Numbered from the stretch's first letter, positions 1-9,131 are shown. The stretch: DNA of 27,355 nucleotides from Lachnospiraceae bacterium (GCA_003488965.1 DNJW01000051.1:1-27355); one strand, 5' to 3'. Notes: generated by a model from the sequence alone, not told the origin. Numbers and translations: made by a program.

Positions 1-2
1 GC

Positions 3-965
3 CAGCAAGAAAAGAAAAGCATTGGAAAAGAAATAGAAATTATTAAAAATGAAAAAAGAGTGAGTAAAGATGTCAGCATAGATATATTTTACGAATACTA
101 TTTGTATATAGAAAGTAAATGCAAGAAGAATAATTACAATTTGCTTTTGCATAGACATTTGGGTGACAGCCTTGTGTTGATAGCATTAAGAGAGCAGTTT
201 GAGAATAAGTATGGAAAACCGCTTCATTATTTGATTCAAAAAGAACAGGAAGTGATTGCCCGTATGTATGGAGTCACCAATTATACGGTTATCGACCTTA
301 AAAAGTTAGTTCATGGTATAGACTTGAGTAATTTAAATAGAGTAGAAAAAGATGCCGTTGAAGAAAATTTATGTGAGAGGATTTTTACATCTATTCCTCA
401 GATGGATTATCCTTTTATTGCTGCACCGACTTTTTTGATACAGGAAGAGTGCGGATGGAAAAACTTTGTTGATGGTTGGGCAAAAATGATTGGCATTTCG
501 GCGGAAAAGGTTGCTGTTCCTCAATATTTTCCAACCTATACAGAAGATGGACAGACAAAGATAGAGAAACTGGGATGCAAGATGGAAGATATTATATTAT
601 TGGCTCCTGAAGCGCAAACATTCACAGGGATACCAAAGAGGTTTTGGCAGGAATTGATTGAGCGCAAAGTGTCAGAAGGGAAAAAAATAGTTTTGAATAC
701 TATTTACGAAGATAAGGAATTTACAGGTGTGAATAATTTACATTTGTGCATTAATGATTTGATTGCGTTAGGATATCAGTGTGGCGAAGTATATTCTCTG
801 CGTAGTGGACTGTGTGATTGCCTTTCCGCAAAAGGGGATAAACTACATGTTTATTATACACCCGATATGAATTTTAACTATTTTTCTATTAATAATTGCT
901 TTATAAGTAGTAATGAAAATGTCAGGGAGCAGATAATCAATGCTCTGGAGGTAGAACATGAATAG
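3..965 (+). CDS. GT9-like glycosyltransferase, 5' end outside the window
   Basis: Putative transferase acting on the surface glycan in the cytoplasm. The frame is open from base 3 with no stop, so the protein probably begins to the left; a GTG at 60 is the first in-window start but would leave only the C-terminal half. The visible part resembles residues 145 to 411 of the protein at 13595. Both have an H/P-x-x-x-GD turn (HRHLGDSLVL here) followed by a helix, and both end with an S-L/G-x-R-S-G-L-C-D motif (SLRSGLCDCL here), placed like the donor-site region of GT-B heptosyltransferase-like (GT9) proteins. The homologue carries an N-terminal Rossmann module, which is presumably what is cut off here. 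The stop overlaps the next gene by 8 bases. Family level is an inference from two motifs; donor and acceptor are unknown. Confidence 0.6.
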   Translation, partial: QQEKKSIGKEIEIIKNEKRVSKDVSIDIFYEYYLYIESKCKKNNYNLLLHRHLGDSLVLIALREQFENKYGKPLHYLIQKEQEVIARMYGVTNYTVIDLKKLVHGIDLSNLNRVEKDAVEENLCERIFTSIPQMDYPFIAAPTFLIQEECGWKNFVDGWAKMIGISAEKVAVPQYFPTYTEDGQTKIEKLGCKMEDIILLAPEAQTFTGIPKRFWQELIERKVSEGKKIVLNTIYEDKEFTGVNNLHLCINDLIALGYQCGEVYSLRSGLCDCLSAKGDKLHVYYTPDMNFNYFSINNCFISSNENVREQIINALEVEHE

Positions 966-2262
966 TGCCAAGAAAGCGATTTATTTAAAGGTAAATAGAA
1001 GAGAAGAATATACTTTCTTTAATTTGAGAAAATGGTTGAACATTTCAGAACATCTGGATTCAGATATATTTGTGATGTGTGATAATCAGGAACTTCAAAA
1101 GGACATTTTTTCGCAAATGAATTTTATAGGTGATAATGTGCAGTTTATTCAGAGCCTGAATACAAAAGATATTGATAGGGTCAGCCGTTCAATTGCCAAT
1201 GACTATTGGCAAAATGCGGCACATGCACATTTGACAACATTTTTTCATGCTATGGAAAATGGTTATAAGAATTTTTGGAATATAGATGCAGATGATACAT
1301 TGGTTTGCCTGGAGACGGACAGATGCGCAGAAGCCCTTAAGGAAGTTCAGAAATATTGTGCAAAGAATGAAATTAAATGTATGTCTTTGGATATGTGGTA
1401 TTCTTTGAAAAAAGGAACACATTGGTCATTTGGAGTGACTTATTCAAGAGATTCGTTATTTTGGTGTAAGTCTATTTTAGAACATTGCTTTGATGATGAG
1501 TATAAAAATCTTATAGATGAAAATTATAATATTGATTGCTTTTTTACATATATGCGAAGAAAGAAAATTGCGACAATAGAAACGTACTATTTTGAAAACA
1601 TGGAGTTTGTCCATTATGGCAATAATATGATTACGCAGCCAACGATATCTTGGTACTGCAGATGGCATAACGAAAAGTTGATTTATCCAATTATTTATAG
1701 CTGCTTGGGGATAGAGGAGTTTGGTATTATACCAATTTTCGATGATGAGGTTTGTTTCGACATAGGGATAACGCCTGGCGAGGTGAGGAGATTTTGGGCT
1801 AGTCATATAGAAAGTGTGAATATTTACTCCAGAGGTGAATGGGAGAACTCATTGGGAAGTGAGTATATCGAAGAACGGGGACGATTATTTTTCGAGAAAA
1901 GCAAACAATTTATTAAAAAATACGATGACAGAACTGTTCAGAATATTTTAGTAGAAAACATAGATGAAAAACAAATGGTTGTATGGGGATGCGGAGACTT
2001 ATTCCACAGAATGCTACCTGAGATAGTAAAGGCCGCGAAAATACGATATGTGTGTGACAGCAATCCGGAAAAATGGGGAACTACTATTGGTAAGAATATA
2101 ACATGTATTTCTCCAACACAATTAACTAAGATGGATGATGTGTTTGTAATTATATGTGTAGAAAAAGCATCTGTATGCTTATCGATTGTCAATCATTTGT
2201 TACAGATGGGAATTACAGGATTTGAGCATATTGATAATTGGTTTGACTTTTTGGAAAAATGA
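958..2262 (+). CDS. Putative GT-A-type glycosyltransferase with C-terminal Rossmann module
   Basis: A 434-residue protein in two parts. Residues 1 to about 330 look like a GT-A-fold transferase: an N-terminal FNLRKWLNISEHLDSD strand-helix segment, then NIDADDT at 108-114, a DxD-like motif of the kind that binds the metal and nucleotide sugar. Residues 338-434 are a Rossmann-like module opening with VVWGCGD and continuing with YVCDSNPEKWG, closely matching the C-terminus of the next protein. The start overlaps the upstream stop by 8 bases and has GGAGG eight bases before it, so coupled translation is likely. There is no signal peptide or membrane segment, so it is probably cytoplasmic and may bind peripherally at the membrane. 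Sugar specificity cannot be read. Transferase identity is moderately supported; the two-domain architecture is clear. Confidence 0.62.
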   Translation: MNSAKKAIYLKVNRREEYTFFNLRKWLNISEHLDSDIFVMCDNQELQKDIFSQMNFIGDNVQFIQSLNTKDIDRVSRSIANDYWQNAAHAHLTTFFHAMENGYKNFWNIDADDTLVCLETDRCAEALKEVQKYCAKNEIKCMSLDMWYSLKKGTHWSFGVTYSRDSLFWCKSILEHCFDDEYKNLIDENYNIDCFFTYMRRKKIATIETYYFENMEFVHYGNNMITQPTISWYCRWHNEKLIYPIIYSCLGIEEFGIIPIFDDEVCFDIGITPGEVRRFWASHIESVNIYSRGEWENSLGSEYIEERGRLFFEKSKQFIKKYDDRTVQNILVENIDEKQMVVWGCGDLFHRMLPEIVKAAKIRYVCDSNPEKWGTTIGKNITCISPTQLTKMDDVFVIICVEKASVCLSIVNHLLQMGITGFEHIDNWFDFLEK

Positions 2263-2303
2263 TGAATTTGTGTCATCAGCACAACGGTGGAATGGAGGTT
2301 AAT

Positions 2304-3671
2304 ATGTTCTACAATATTGGTTTAGTGGTGATGATGAATGATGGAATAGGAAATGGAATCGTAAATTTTGCTTTATATCATTTTTTAAAAGAATCCGGCT
2401 ATACTGTTCTTATGATAAATGTGTTAAAAACTCAAGTGTCGGGGGATGGGTGGAAAGAACAGTATGTTGATTTGCTTGATGTAGAGAATACATTTTGGAG
2501 GGATAATAAAGGCAGAAAAGAGTTGCTCAAAATGAATCAAATTTGCGATATGTTTTTGCTAGGATCGGATCAATTGTTGCGAGCAGGATTTGTCAAAGTT
2601 ACAGATTTTGATATTTGTCTTCCTTGGGTCAATTCACTGAAATATAAAGCTGCTTATGCGGTATCTTTTGGAAGTGATACTTATGAAGATGAAAAAAGTC
2701 GAAAAAAATTAGATTTCTTTCTCCATCGCTTTCAGAGGCTCTCCGTACGAGAAAAGTCAGGTGTCGATTTACTGAAAAGGCAGTTCGGTCTGGAAGGAGA
2801 CTGGGTGCTGGATCCAACATTTCTGTGTGATAGAAAACATTATGAGAAGATGGCCCAGAAAGGACTTTCCCGCATTCCAAAAAGAAAATATGTGGCCGCT
2901 TATCTGCTGGATATGGAAGGGTTTGGGGAAGCTGTCATTCGGGCGGCGGAAAAGAAATGCGGCGTAAAAGAGCATCTTGCAGTTTTGGAGTCTCAGATTC
3001 GGGACAAAGACAGTTATTCGGGCAGTATGAATACGATGCCGGAAGCTAAAATAGAAGAGTGGCTTGCGCTCATTGAGAACAGTGAATTTGTGATTACGGA
3101 TTCTTTCCATGGGTTATGTTTTTCACTGATATTTCAGAAGAACTTTCTGGTTATTTTTGATAAGGAGTGCTGGAGGGGTAATGCGAGGTTTGATTCGCTT
3201 TTATCCTTACTGCATTTGACGGACCGGATTGTCTATTCCCCAGAGGATTTGGCCGATGCGCTTGAACTTCCGGATATCGATTATTCTGTGGTCAATACTA
3301 TTCTGGAACAGGAAAAAGACAGAAGTATACGGTGGCTTATGGATACAGTTCATGAAGGGATACATTTTAGAGGGGAGTCAGTTCAAGAAACCCAGCTCGT
3401 TCTATGGGGAGCGGGGAATTGCTTTAGCAGAAATTATAACAGAATACATCGACTGTATCCGATTCAGTATGTATGTGACGGCAATCCGCTCAAATGGGGG
3501 ACACATCCGAAAGAAGGTGTACTGTGTATCTCATCGGAGCAGCTTAAGACATTGGGAGATGTCTTCGTGCTGATTACAGTGGATCATCCGGGAGTTTCAT
3601 TACAGATTGCAAATATGCTGCTGGATATGGGGATTCAGAAGATGGATCATATAGAGAACTGGTTGGAATAG
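2304..3671 (+). CDS. Polysaccharide pyruvyl transferase family protein with C-terminal Rossmann module
   Basis: Members of this family (PF04230; CsaB and WcaK relatives) move pyruvate from phosphoenolpyruvate onto a glycan sugar as a ketal. Family hallmarks are visible: an N-terminal NDGIGNGIVNFALYHFL helix, LLGSDQLLR near residue 87, AYAVSFGSD, LSVREKSGVDLL, DPTFL, and VITDSFHGLCFSLIF near residue 265, the SFHG donor-site motif. Residues 363-455 form an appended module (LVLWGAGN, YVCDGNPLKWG) nearly superimposable on the C-terminus of the preceding transferase. I chose ATG 2304 because GGAGG lies five bases upstream and the family fold starts there; an in-frame ATG at 2259 would overlap the upstream stop and add 15 residues. 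The product has 455 residues, longer than simple family members because of the module. Family call is strong; the accepting sugar is unknown. Confidence 0.85.
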   Translation: MFYNIGLVVMMNDGIGNGIVNFALYHFLKESGYTVLMINVLKTQVSGDGWKEQYVDLLDVENTFWRDNKGRKELLKMNQICDMFLLGSDQLLRAGFVKVTDFDICLPWVNSLKYKAAYAVSFGSDTYEDEKSRKKLDFFLHRFQRLSVREKSGVDLLKRQFGLEGDWVLDPTFLCDRKHYEKMAQKGLSRIPKRKYVAAYLLDMEGFGEAVIRAAEKKCGVKEHLAVLESQIRDKDSYSGSMNTMPEAKIEEWLALIENSEFVITDSFHGLCFSLIFQKNFLVIFDKECWRGNARFDSLLSLLHLTDRIVYSPEDLADALELPDIDYSVVNTILEQEKDRSIRWLMDTVHEGIHFRGESVQETQLVLWGAGNCFSRNYNRIHRLYPIQYVCDGNPLKWGTHPKEGVLCISSEQLKTLGDVFVLITVDHPGVSLQIANMLLDMGIQKMDHIENWLE

Positions 3672-3751
3672 GAGAGGATATGGTGGTATCGCTTTACAGA
3701 TAAATGGAAGCAGAGACTTATGAATCGTGAATAAATATTTGGAGGAGACAG

Positions 3752-5431
3752 ATGAATAAAATATTTGAGAAAATGAATCAAAATGATATTGCTATTTATG
3801 GAAATATTCGTTATTGTAATGATTTTAAATATGTTTTTCAGCTTGCTTTGCGTATGAATTTCAGCAATGTTTTTTATATACAGGATTTGCAGCACATCTC
3901 TTGTGAATTGCAAAAACTTTGTGAACAATATCGGTTGGTTATTGCCTGTATAGATAAATCGGTATGGTGTAGGATAAAGGATACCCGGCCAGCAAAAGTG
4001 GTATGGATGGAAGAACTATTCGAATTGCTGGATGAAATGAATGTAGGTTGGTTTGATAGGGTAAATCCTTCAGATGAATGCCACCGGATACCGGAAAATA
4101 AAAAGATTGCCTTATGGGGATTGAATGATGCCTGCGATTTTTTCCTACAGTACCAAACGAACATAGTCCCGGATTGCATATTTGACTGGGATTCGTCAAA
4201 GAGTGGGACATATTCTGGTATTAAAGTTGTCTTGCCAGATAGCATTGTAGATTGGGAAGATTATTACATAATCATCATGTGTAGGGATAGATATGGATTG
4301 AGAGACTGGCTCATTTCAAAAGGGATGAAAGAAACGGAGGATTTTCTGTTTTATGGATATTATGTTGACAGGCTTAGTGCAAGCGAGATGATGCGGAAAA
4401 CGATATATGCTCTTTCGAAAAGAAAGATTGACTGTGCTTATCCGTTTAATAGAGCGAAACTAGATAGTGATGGCACTATGCATTTATGTCCATGTGGAGC
4501 TATGATGGTAGGTGATATCCTACAGCAAAATGCAGAAGCTGCCTGGAATTCGGTTGCTGCGTCTATTGCCAGATTATCAATGATTAACCAAACATATTCG
4601 TTTTGTGATAAAATTGCGTGCCAATCTTTTGTATTGGAGAAAATACCAATTTTGGCAGGAAATGTGGATGAGAGTGCTTATGGACGCAGGGCTTCAGAAA
4701 TGCCTAAGGAGATACAAATGAATAGCAGCATAACATGTAATTTGTATTGTGAGACGTGTAGGAAAGAGCGAATATATAATTCCTGTGTACAGGATCAAAG
4801 AAGTATGGAAATAGCAAAAAAGGCTATTCCGTTAATCAAAAATGGAAACTATGTAGGCACGTCTGGGTCGGGTGAGGTTTTCTTGGATGCAAGTTATCAG
4901 TATGTTCTTAGCAAAATGGAAGAAATAAACCATGAAGATTTAAAGTGGGAAATATTGACAAACGGTAATTTGATGACAAAGGAAAAAGTGGATTATATTT
5001 TGAAATATGGCAGAAACAAGATAGAAATTATTGCGGTATCAGTTGACGCGGCGAGAAAGGAAACATATTTGAAAATCCGTCGTGGTGGAAATTGGGAAAA
5101 GCTAATCGAAAATTTAAGATATGTTGGCCAGCAGAGAAAGGAGGGACGCTTTGCGACATTCCGGCTAAATTTTGTGGTTCAGAGCGGCAATGTGAAAGAA
5201 ATGGGAGAATTTGTCCAATTGGCGGAAAGCATAGGGGCAAATAAAGTTTGGTTTACTAAGGTTAGAAATTGGGGAACTTATTCAACCGATGAGTTTAAGC
5301 GGATTGATGTCCTTGATGAAAATGGAAATATAAAGTCAGACTACCGTATATATTTTGAAAATCCTGTCCTTAAATCCCCAATAGTAGATATGGAGGCATT
5401 GCTAACGGGTAGAAATGTTTATGCTGATTAA
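3752..5431 (+). CDS. Radical SAM protein with N-terminal Rossmann modules and an SPASM-like segment placed before the core
   Basis: A 559-residue S-adenosylmethionine radical enzyme. The core cluster motif is C329-x3-C333-x2-C336 (ITCNLYCETCRKE), followed by a GSGE segment near 373 and a TIM-barrel-like alternation (ILTNGNLM, IIAVSVDAA). Before it, residues 228-290 read like an SPASM auxiliary-cluster domain: CAYPFNRAKLDSDGTMHLCP, then GDI, AAWNS, a SIARLSMINQTYSFC segment and a final C290. Residues 11-45 and 117-205 resemble nucleotide-binding Rossmann units (IAIYGN; IALWGLNDACDF). GGAGGAG precedes the ATG by six bases. The reaction is unknown; sugar dehydration or epimerisation, or modification of a linked peptide, are options. 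The frame stays open for 65 codons beyond the TAA at 5429, so a C-terminal truncation is conceivable. Enzyme class is secure; substrate is not. Confidence 0.85.
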   Translation: MNKIFEKMNQNDIAIYGNIRYCNDFKYVFQLALRMNFSNVFYIQDLQHISCELQKLCEQYRLVIACIDKSVWCRIKDTRPAKVVWMEELFELLDEMNVGWFDRVNPSDECHRIPENKKIALWGLNDACDFFLQYQTNIVPDCIFDWDSSKSGTYSGIKVVLPDSIVDWEDYYIIIMCRDRYGLRDWLISKGMKETEDFLFYGYYVDRLSASEMMRKTIYALSKRKIDCAYPFNRAKLDSDGTMHLCPCGAMMVGDILQQNAEAAWNSVAASIARLSMINQTYSFCDKIACQSFVLEKIPILAGNVDESAYGRRASEMPKEIQMNSSITCNLYCETCRKERIYNSCVQDQRSMEIAKKAIPLIKNGNYVGTSGSGEVFLDASYQYVLSKMEEINHEDLKWEILTNGNLMTKEKVDYILKYGRNKIEIIAVSVDAARKETYLKIRRGGNWEKLIENLRYVGQQRKEGRFATFRLNFVVQSGNVKEMGEFVQLAESIGANKVWFTKVRNWGTYSTDEFKRIDVLDENGNIKSDYRIYFENPVLKSPIVDMEALLTGRNVYAD

Positions 5432-5497
5432 GGAGATGGCAATAGAAAGATTAATGAAAAAGATATAAATCTCCAAGCAGAGAGACTGGCAGACAAT

Positions 5498-5629
5498 ATG
5501 GCGATAAACAAAATACCATCAAAATCCCCCTGTTGTTGCAGAGACCGATATGACTGCCATGATTATAAATGTGGGAATGAGATGATAGCCAAGGAGATAT
5601 CGGATGTAGCAAAAAGGTGCTTTTTGTAA
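5498..5629 (+). CDS. Cys-rich micro-ORF (43 aa), unproven
   Basis: A short frame between the radical SAM gene and the SDR gene, ATG at 5498 and TAA at 5627. The 43-residue product has six cysteines, five packed in residues 12-25 (PCCCRDRYDCHDYKC) and one near the end. The spacing loosely recalls small zinc-binding C-x2-C...CH-x2-C peptides. The ribosome binding site is weak. The frame is also the in-frame continuation of the radical SAM gene past its TAA, so it may be the relic of a lost C-terminal domain, a separate peptide that the radical SAM enzyme modifies, or chance. I do not recognise a family. Confidence 0.3.
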   Translation: MAINKIPSKSPCCCRDRYDCHDYKCGNEMIAKEISDVAKRCFL

Positions 5630-5655
5630 ATCTACCGGATACGAGGAGATATAGA

Positions 5656-6699
5656 ATGAGAATCTTAATTATAGGTGGAACAGGGATTATCAGTCATTAT
5701 GTGACAGAGAAATATAGGAATATGGGACATTCTGTGACAGTCATCAACCGTGGAAATAGGAAGTATTTGAACATTGGGAATGTCGAATACATAGCTGGAG
5801 ATAGCAATAATAAAAATAGTCTGATGGATGTGGTGGGAAATAGAACCTTTGATAAAATCATTGACTTTACAACCTTTGACAAAGAGACTATGCAGATGAA
5901 AATAGAAGTATTATCAAGTAAATGCAATCATTATATTTTTATCTCTTCTGTAGCCGTTTATGAAAGAAACACAGATGCAGAATGCTACACAGAGAATATG
6001 CCTATCGGGAATAGTAAGTGGTTATATGGTTTTAGGAAAAGTGAGTGCGAGAAAGTACTGCGTAATACAAGTGGTAAAAATTTTCACTATACAATCATAC
6101 GTCCAGGTCTCACATGTGGGGAAATGTTTATTCCATATTCACCTATTGACACCTATGGTATGCCGGGATATCTGACATACTGTATATTAGCTGGGAAAGA
6201 AATATTGACTACGAATATTGGGGAAGATGAGATGCAGGTAATGCATGCGGCTGACATGGCTGAAAACATTTACAATCTGTTGTGTACGAATGAGTGTGTA
6301 AATGAATGCTTTAACCTGAGCGGAAATGAGTATATTACGGCGAACCAGATTCTCCAAAAGTTGGTAGACTCTTTGGGAAAAAATGCCATTGCCTGTTATG
6401 TGCCACGGAATGAATTGGTTCAAAATACAATGATAAAGCCTCTCATTGAAGGAGGATGGCATGAAAGATACTCGAATAGGAAAGCGAAGGAGATTCTCGG
6501 CAGCAAGTATTTGACATCGCGAAGTGTCTTGGATAACTTGAATGAATCGATAGAGTTCAACCTTAACCACCGTGAATATGTGGGATGGCCAAAAGCATCA
6601 GAGGAGTGTATTCAATATATCATAGAAAACGCAAAGCTTAACGGGCAGGCTGACTTGAAGCATATTGCATCGCATAATAAACCAAAAGGAAATAATTGA
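5656..6699 (+). CDS. NAD-dependent epimerase/dehydratase (extended SDR family)
   Basis: A 347-residue extended short-chain dehydrogenase, the class that epimerises, dehydrates or reduces nucleotide-activated sugars in the cytoplasm. Seen directly: a glycine-rich NAD(P) loop at the N-terminus (ILIIGGTGIIS, residues 3-13), a catalytic Ser pair (ISSVAVY, 96-102) and a Y-x3-K dyad at Y124/K128 (YGFRK). The loop ends in S where most family members have G. The tail (residues 300-347) is polar and of unclear role. ATG 5656 is chosen because GAGGAG lies seven bases upstream and the loop follows at once; an in-frame GTG at 5617 would add 13 unlikely residues. It probably supplies a modified sugar nucleotide to the transferases in this block. 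The specific sugar is unknown. Confidence 0.85.
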   Translation: MRILIIGGTGIISHYVTEKYRNMGHSVTVINRGNRKYLNIGNVEYIAGDSNNKNSLMDVVGNRTFDKIIDFTTFDKETMQMKIEVLSSKCNHYIFISSVAVYERNTDAECYTENMPIGNSKWLYGFRKSECEKVLRNTSGKNFHYTIIRPGLTCGEMFIPYSPIDTYGMPGYLTYCILAGKEILTTNIGEDEMQVMHAADMAENIYNLLCTNECVNECFNLSGNEYITANQILQKLVDSLGKNAIACYVPRNELVQNTMIKPLIEGGWHERYSNRKAKEILGSKYLTSRSVLDNLNESIEFNLNHREYVGWPKASEECIQYIIENAKLNGQADLKHIASHNKPKGNN

Positions 6700-6759
6700 G
6701 CTTGCATAGTATTGAGAAACATTTTTGATGTGGAAACGAGCGTTTACATGGAGGCGAAT

Positions 6760-7194
6760 ATGAATCCATCATTTGAGAATGAACGAAATAAAAAGAAATT
6801 TGATCTTATGTGTCAGTGGATGAAATTAAAAATACAGGGTATCTATCTGATAGAATTTTTTCAAGATAGAGGCTTTCAATCCATTGCAATTTTTGGCATG
6901 GGCGAAATTGGACAGCTTATGTATGACGAACTGGTTATGGAAAAGAAGTTGACTATTCAATATGCCATAGACCAATCAGGAATACAATATTTAGAAAGTC
7001 TGCCTGTTTATTGTCTTGATAAGGATTTGCCCAAAGTGGATGCTATTGTGATAACGCCAGTGTTGATTACTGACCAGCTGGAGGAGCAGATTTATGAGAG
7101 TCTGGGCGAATGCGTCACTTTTGTATTCGAGGAGATTCTATATGAGCTGAGCCGAAAGCATGGGGTTGCTTCTTCGCTATGGAGAATCTTATGA
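6760..7194 (+). CDS. Stand-alone Rossmann-like module protein
   Basis: A 144-residue protein made almost entirely of the Rossmann-like module found attached to other products of this block. Residues about 43-130 show the opening strand and glycine turn (IAIFGMGEIGQLMYDEL), a second strand with an acidic end (IQYAIDQSG), and a later strand (VDAIVITPVLIT). The first 40 residues are charged and helical. ATG 6760 is chosen because GGAGG lies five bases upstream; an earlier TTG at 6712 and an ATG at 6748 are in frame but lack a comparable site. The stop overlaps the next start as ATGA. No catalytic residues can be named. It may bind a nucleotide, or pair with a protein carrying the same module. 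Confidence 0.6.
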   Translation: MNPSFENERNKKKFDLMCQWMKLKIQGIYLIEFFQDRGFQSIAIFGMGEIGQLMYDELVMEKKLTIQYAIDQSGIQYLESLPVYCLDKDLPKVDAIVITPVLITDQLEEQIYESLGECVTFVFEEILYELSRKHGVASSLWRIL

Positions 7195-9131
7195 AAGAGT
7201 TAAAAAAGGCTATATTGGCAGATAGAGAACATTGCACCGGATGCGGATGCTGTGCAGCTGTGTGTGCAAAGCATGCGATTGAATTGAAGCAGTCCGATCT
7301 GGATGGTTTTTTTTATCCATATATAGATACAGAAAAATGTATGGATTGTGGACTTTGTGGGCAGGTATGTCCGGCATTACATATAGGTGTGAAGCGGGAA
7401 ACGAAAGAATTCTGTTCGGAAGTATATGCCGCCAGAGCCCTTGAAGATGAGATTCGGGAGAATAGCGCTTCAGGAGGGGCCTTTTCTGTTCTCGCCACAG
7501 AAATTTTGGAAGAGGACGGTTGTGTGGTGGGTGTTGCATGGGAGGGGAAGACATTTGCCCGCCATCGGATGATTCACGATAAAAGCGAACTTGTTCTCCT
7601 TCGGGGAACCAAATATTTCCAGAGTAGGATGGAATCTGTTTACGAAAAAATTCAACAAATGTTAATTAAGGGCAAACAAGTATTGTTTTGTGGCACTCCA
7701 TGTCAGGTCAGGGCGATTGAGAATTACTGCGAGATGAAAGGAACTCGAGATGGTCTGATTTTAGTAGACCTTTTGTGCAGGGGTATCCCTTCTCAAAAGG
7801 CTTATGAACATTGGATATGGGAAGAGGAGGAAAAACAAGGCAGCAGAATTCAGTTTGTCCAAATGAAAGAGAAGAGAAATGGCTGGAATAAGGTTGGAAC
7901 AAGGATTACTTTTGAAGATGGAAGTGAAAAATATTATTCCCTGTATGAGAATGCTTTTGCAGACAGTTTTTTAAGAGATAACACGAGTATCCGAGATTCT
8001 TGTTACCATTGTCCTTATAAAAACATAAAAAGAGATTCTGATTTGACTATAGGAGATTTTTGGGGATATCACAACCAAGGATTTGCAGATAATAAAGGTA
8101 TATCCGTTGTTGTCGTTAACAGTGAAAGGGGACAGAGACTTTTTGATTCTATCAGAAAAGATTTAAAAACAGCACCATCTACCATGTGGAAGCTGGTGCA
8201 AGGAAACCATGCAGCATTCACCCAAATAGAAGAGAGTAGAGCCAGAGAGGTATTTTGGAATTTTTTAGATAAGTATAGTTTTACGACCGCATTAGAATTA
8301 TCGAGGGATTGGGGGAGGCGGGAGAGCGAAAAGTTCACGGATGCTCCGGATGGCCTTAGTATGGTAAATGTGGGAACGGCACAGGCCAAGTATGCGTTTG
8401 ACTATCAGACAGTCCCGGTAAACGGCTATAATATGGCATTGCATATGAACCCTCTTATGTACAATAAAGAAATTCTGAGGAACAATCAAGAGAAAATTGC
8501 AGCGGGAGCCATTGTCTTAATTACACTGGAATACCCTATTTTCCTGTGCCCAAATGGTAGCGAACTTTCGGCAGAGGAGGCAAGGCGGATCAGAGAAGCC
8601 CATGGGGGGTATGCCAAAGAGGAAGCATTTCTGCGGCATCTTGGTGAAAGAAATTTCCGGCTTAACCATAATAAACTTTGGGAAGTGGATTGGGAACTGC
8701 ATAATCTGATTCATTTAGGATGGGAAAAGGGAATTGGCATAAAAGGGATTGTCTTGCGGAATCAGGAAAATGAGCAGGTAAAGCGAAAGCGTAAATATGC
8801 GGTGGAAGACTTGAAAAAACTAATCGTATACTGTCGGAGTATGTCATGGCAGCCTGTTTTGGTGGGGCTGCCTTACAGCAAAGAACTAAATGATTATGTA
8901 CCATGGGAATTTAAGAAAAAGAATTTTTATGAACCTATAGAACTGGTAACGAAAGAAATGGATATTGCATTTTATGATTACTCGGAGGATTCAAGGTTTG
9001 CGGCGTTGGATAATTATATGAATGTTTGGTTCTTGAACAATCGGGGAAGAAAAAAGTTTACCCGTGTGGTATATGAAGAGATTTTGCATGGAAAGGAAGA
9101 AAATGAGACAGAGCAGAACGGAATGGCTTGA
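7191..9131 (+). CDS. FrhB/F420-hydrogenase-beta-type ferredoxin protein fused to an SGNH-like domain
   Basis: A 646-residue fusion. Residues 15-25 and 50-60 carry two 4Fe-4S motifs, C-x2-C-x2-C-x3-C (CTGCGCCAAVC and CMDCGLCGQVC). Residues 90-375 match the coenzyme F420 hydrogenase/dehydrogenase beta-subunit family (SASGGAFS, LFCGTPCQVRAI, CYHCPYKN, LTIGDFWGY), common beside pyruvyl transferases in glycan loci. Residues about 390-646 resemble an SGNH/GDSL-type domain: SMVNVGTAQAKYAFDY at the start and LNNRGRKKFT near the end, where the family has its H-x-N segment. The nucleophile-equivalent position seems to be T-A rather than S. ATG 7191 overlaps the upstream TGA and has GGAG six bases before it; an in-frame ATG at 7179 is possible. 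Likely role is flavin/iron-sulfur redox chemistry on a glycan intermediate; the substrate is unknown. Confidence 0.78.
   Translation: MKELKKAILADREHCTGCGCCAAVCAKHAIELKQSDLDGFFYPYIDTEKCMDCGLCGQVCPALHIGVKRETKEFCSEVYAARALEDEIRENSASGGAFSVLATEILEEDGCVVGVAWEGKTFARHRMIHDKSELVLLRGTKYFQSRMESVYEKIQQMLIKGKQVLFCGTPCQVRAIENYCEMKGTRDGLILVDLLCRGIPSQKAYEHWIWEEEEKQGSRIQFVQMKEKRNGWNKVGTRITFEDGSEKYYSLYENAFADSFLRDNTSIRDSCYHCPYKNIKRDSDLTIGDFWGYHNQGFADNKGISVVVVNSERGQRLFDSIRKDLKTAPSTMWKLVQGNHAAFTQIEESRAREVFWNFLDKYSFTTALELSRDWGRRESEKFTDAPDGLSMVNVGTAQAKYAFDYQTVPVNGYNMALHMNPLMYNKEILRNNQEKIAAGAIVLITLEYPIFLCPNGSELSAEEARRIREAHGGYAKEEAFLRHLGERNFRLNHNKLWEVDWELHNLIHLGWEKGIGIKGIVLRNQENEQVKRKRKYAVEDLKKLIVYCRSMSWQPVLVGLPYSKELNDYVPWEFKKKNFYEPIELVTKEMDIAFYDYSEDSRFAALDNYMNVWFLNNRGRKKFTRVVYEEILHGKEENETEQNGMA

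Noticed and set aside
60..965. GTG at 60 as the true start of the first gene
   Set aside because: The frame is open to the window edge with coding-like sequence, and the homologue at 13595 has an additional N-terminal module, so an upstream start is more likely.
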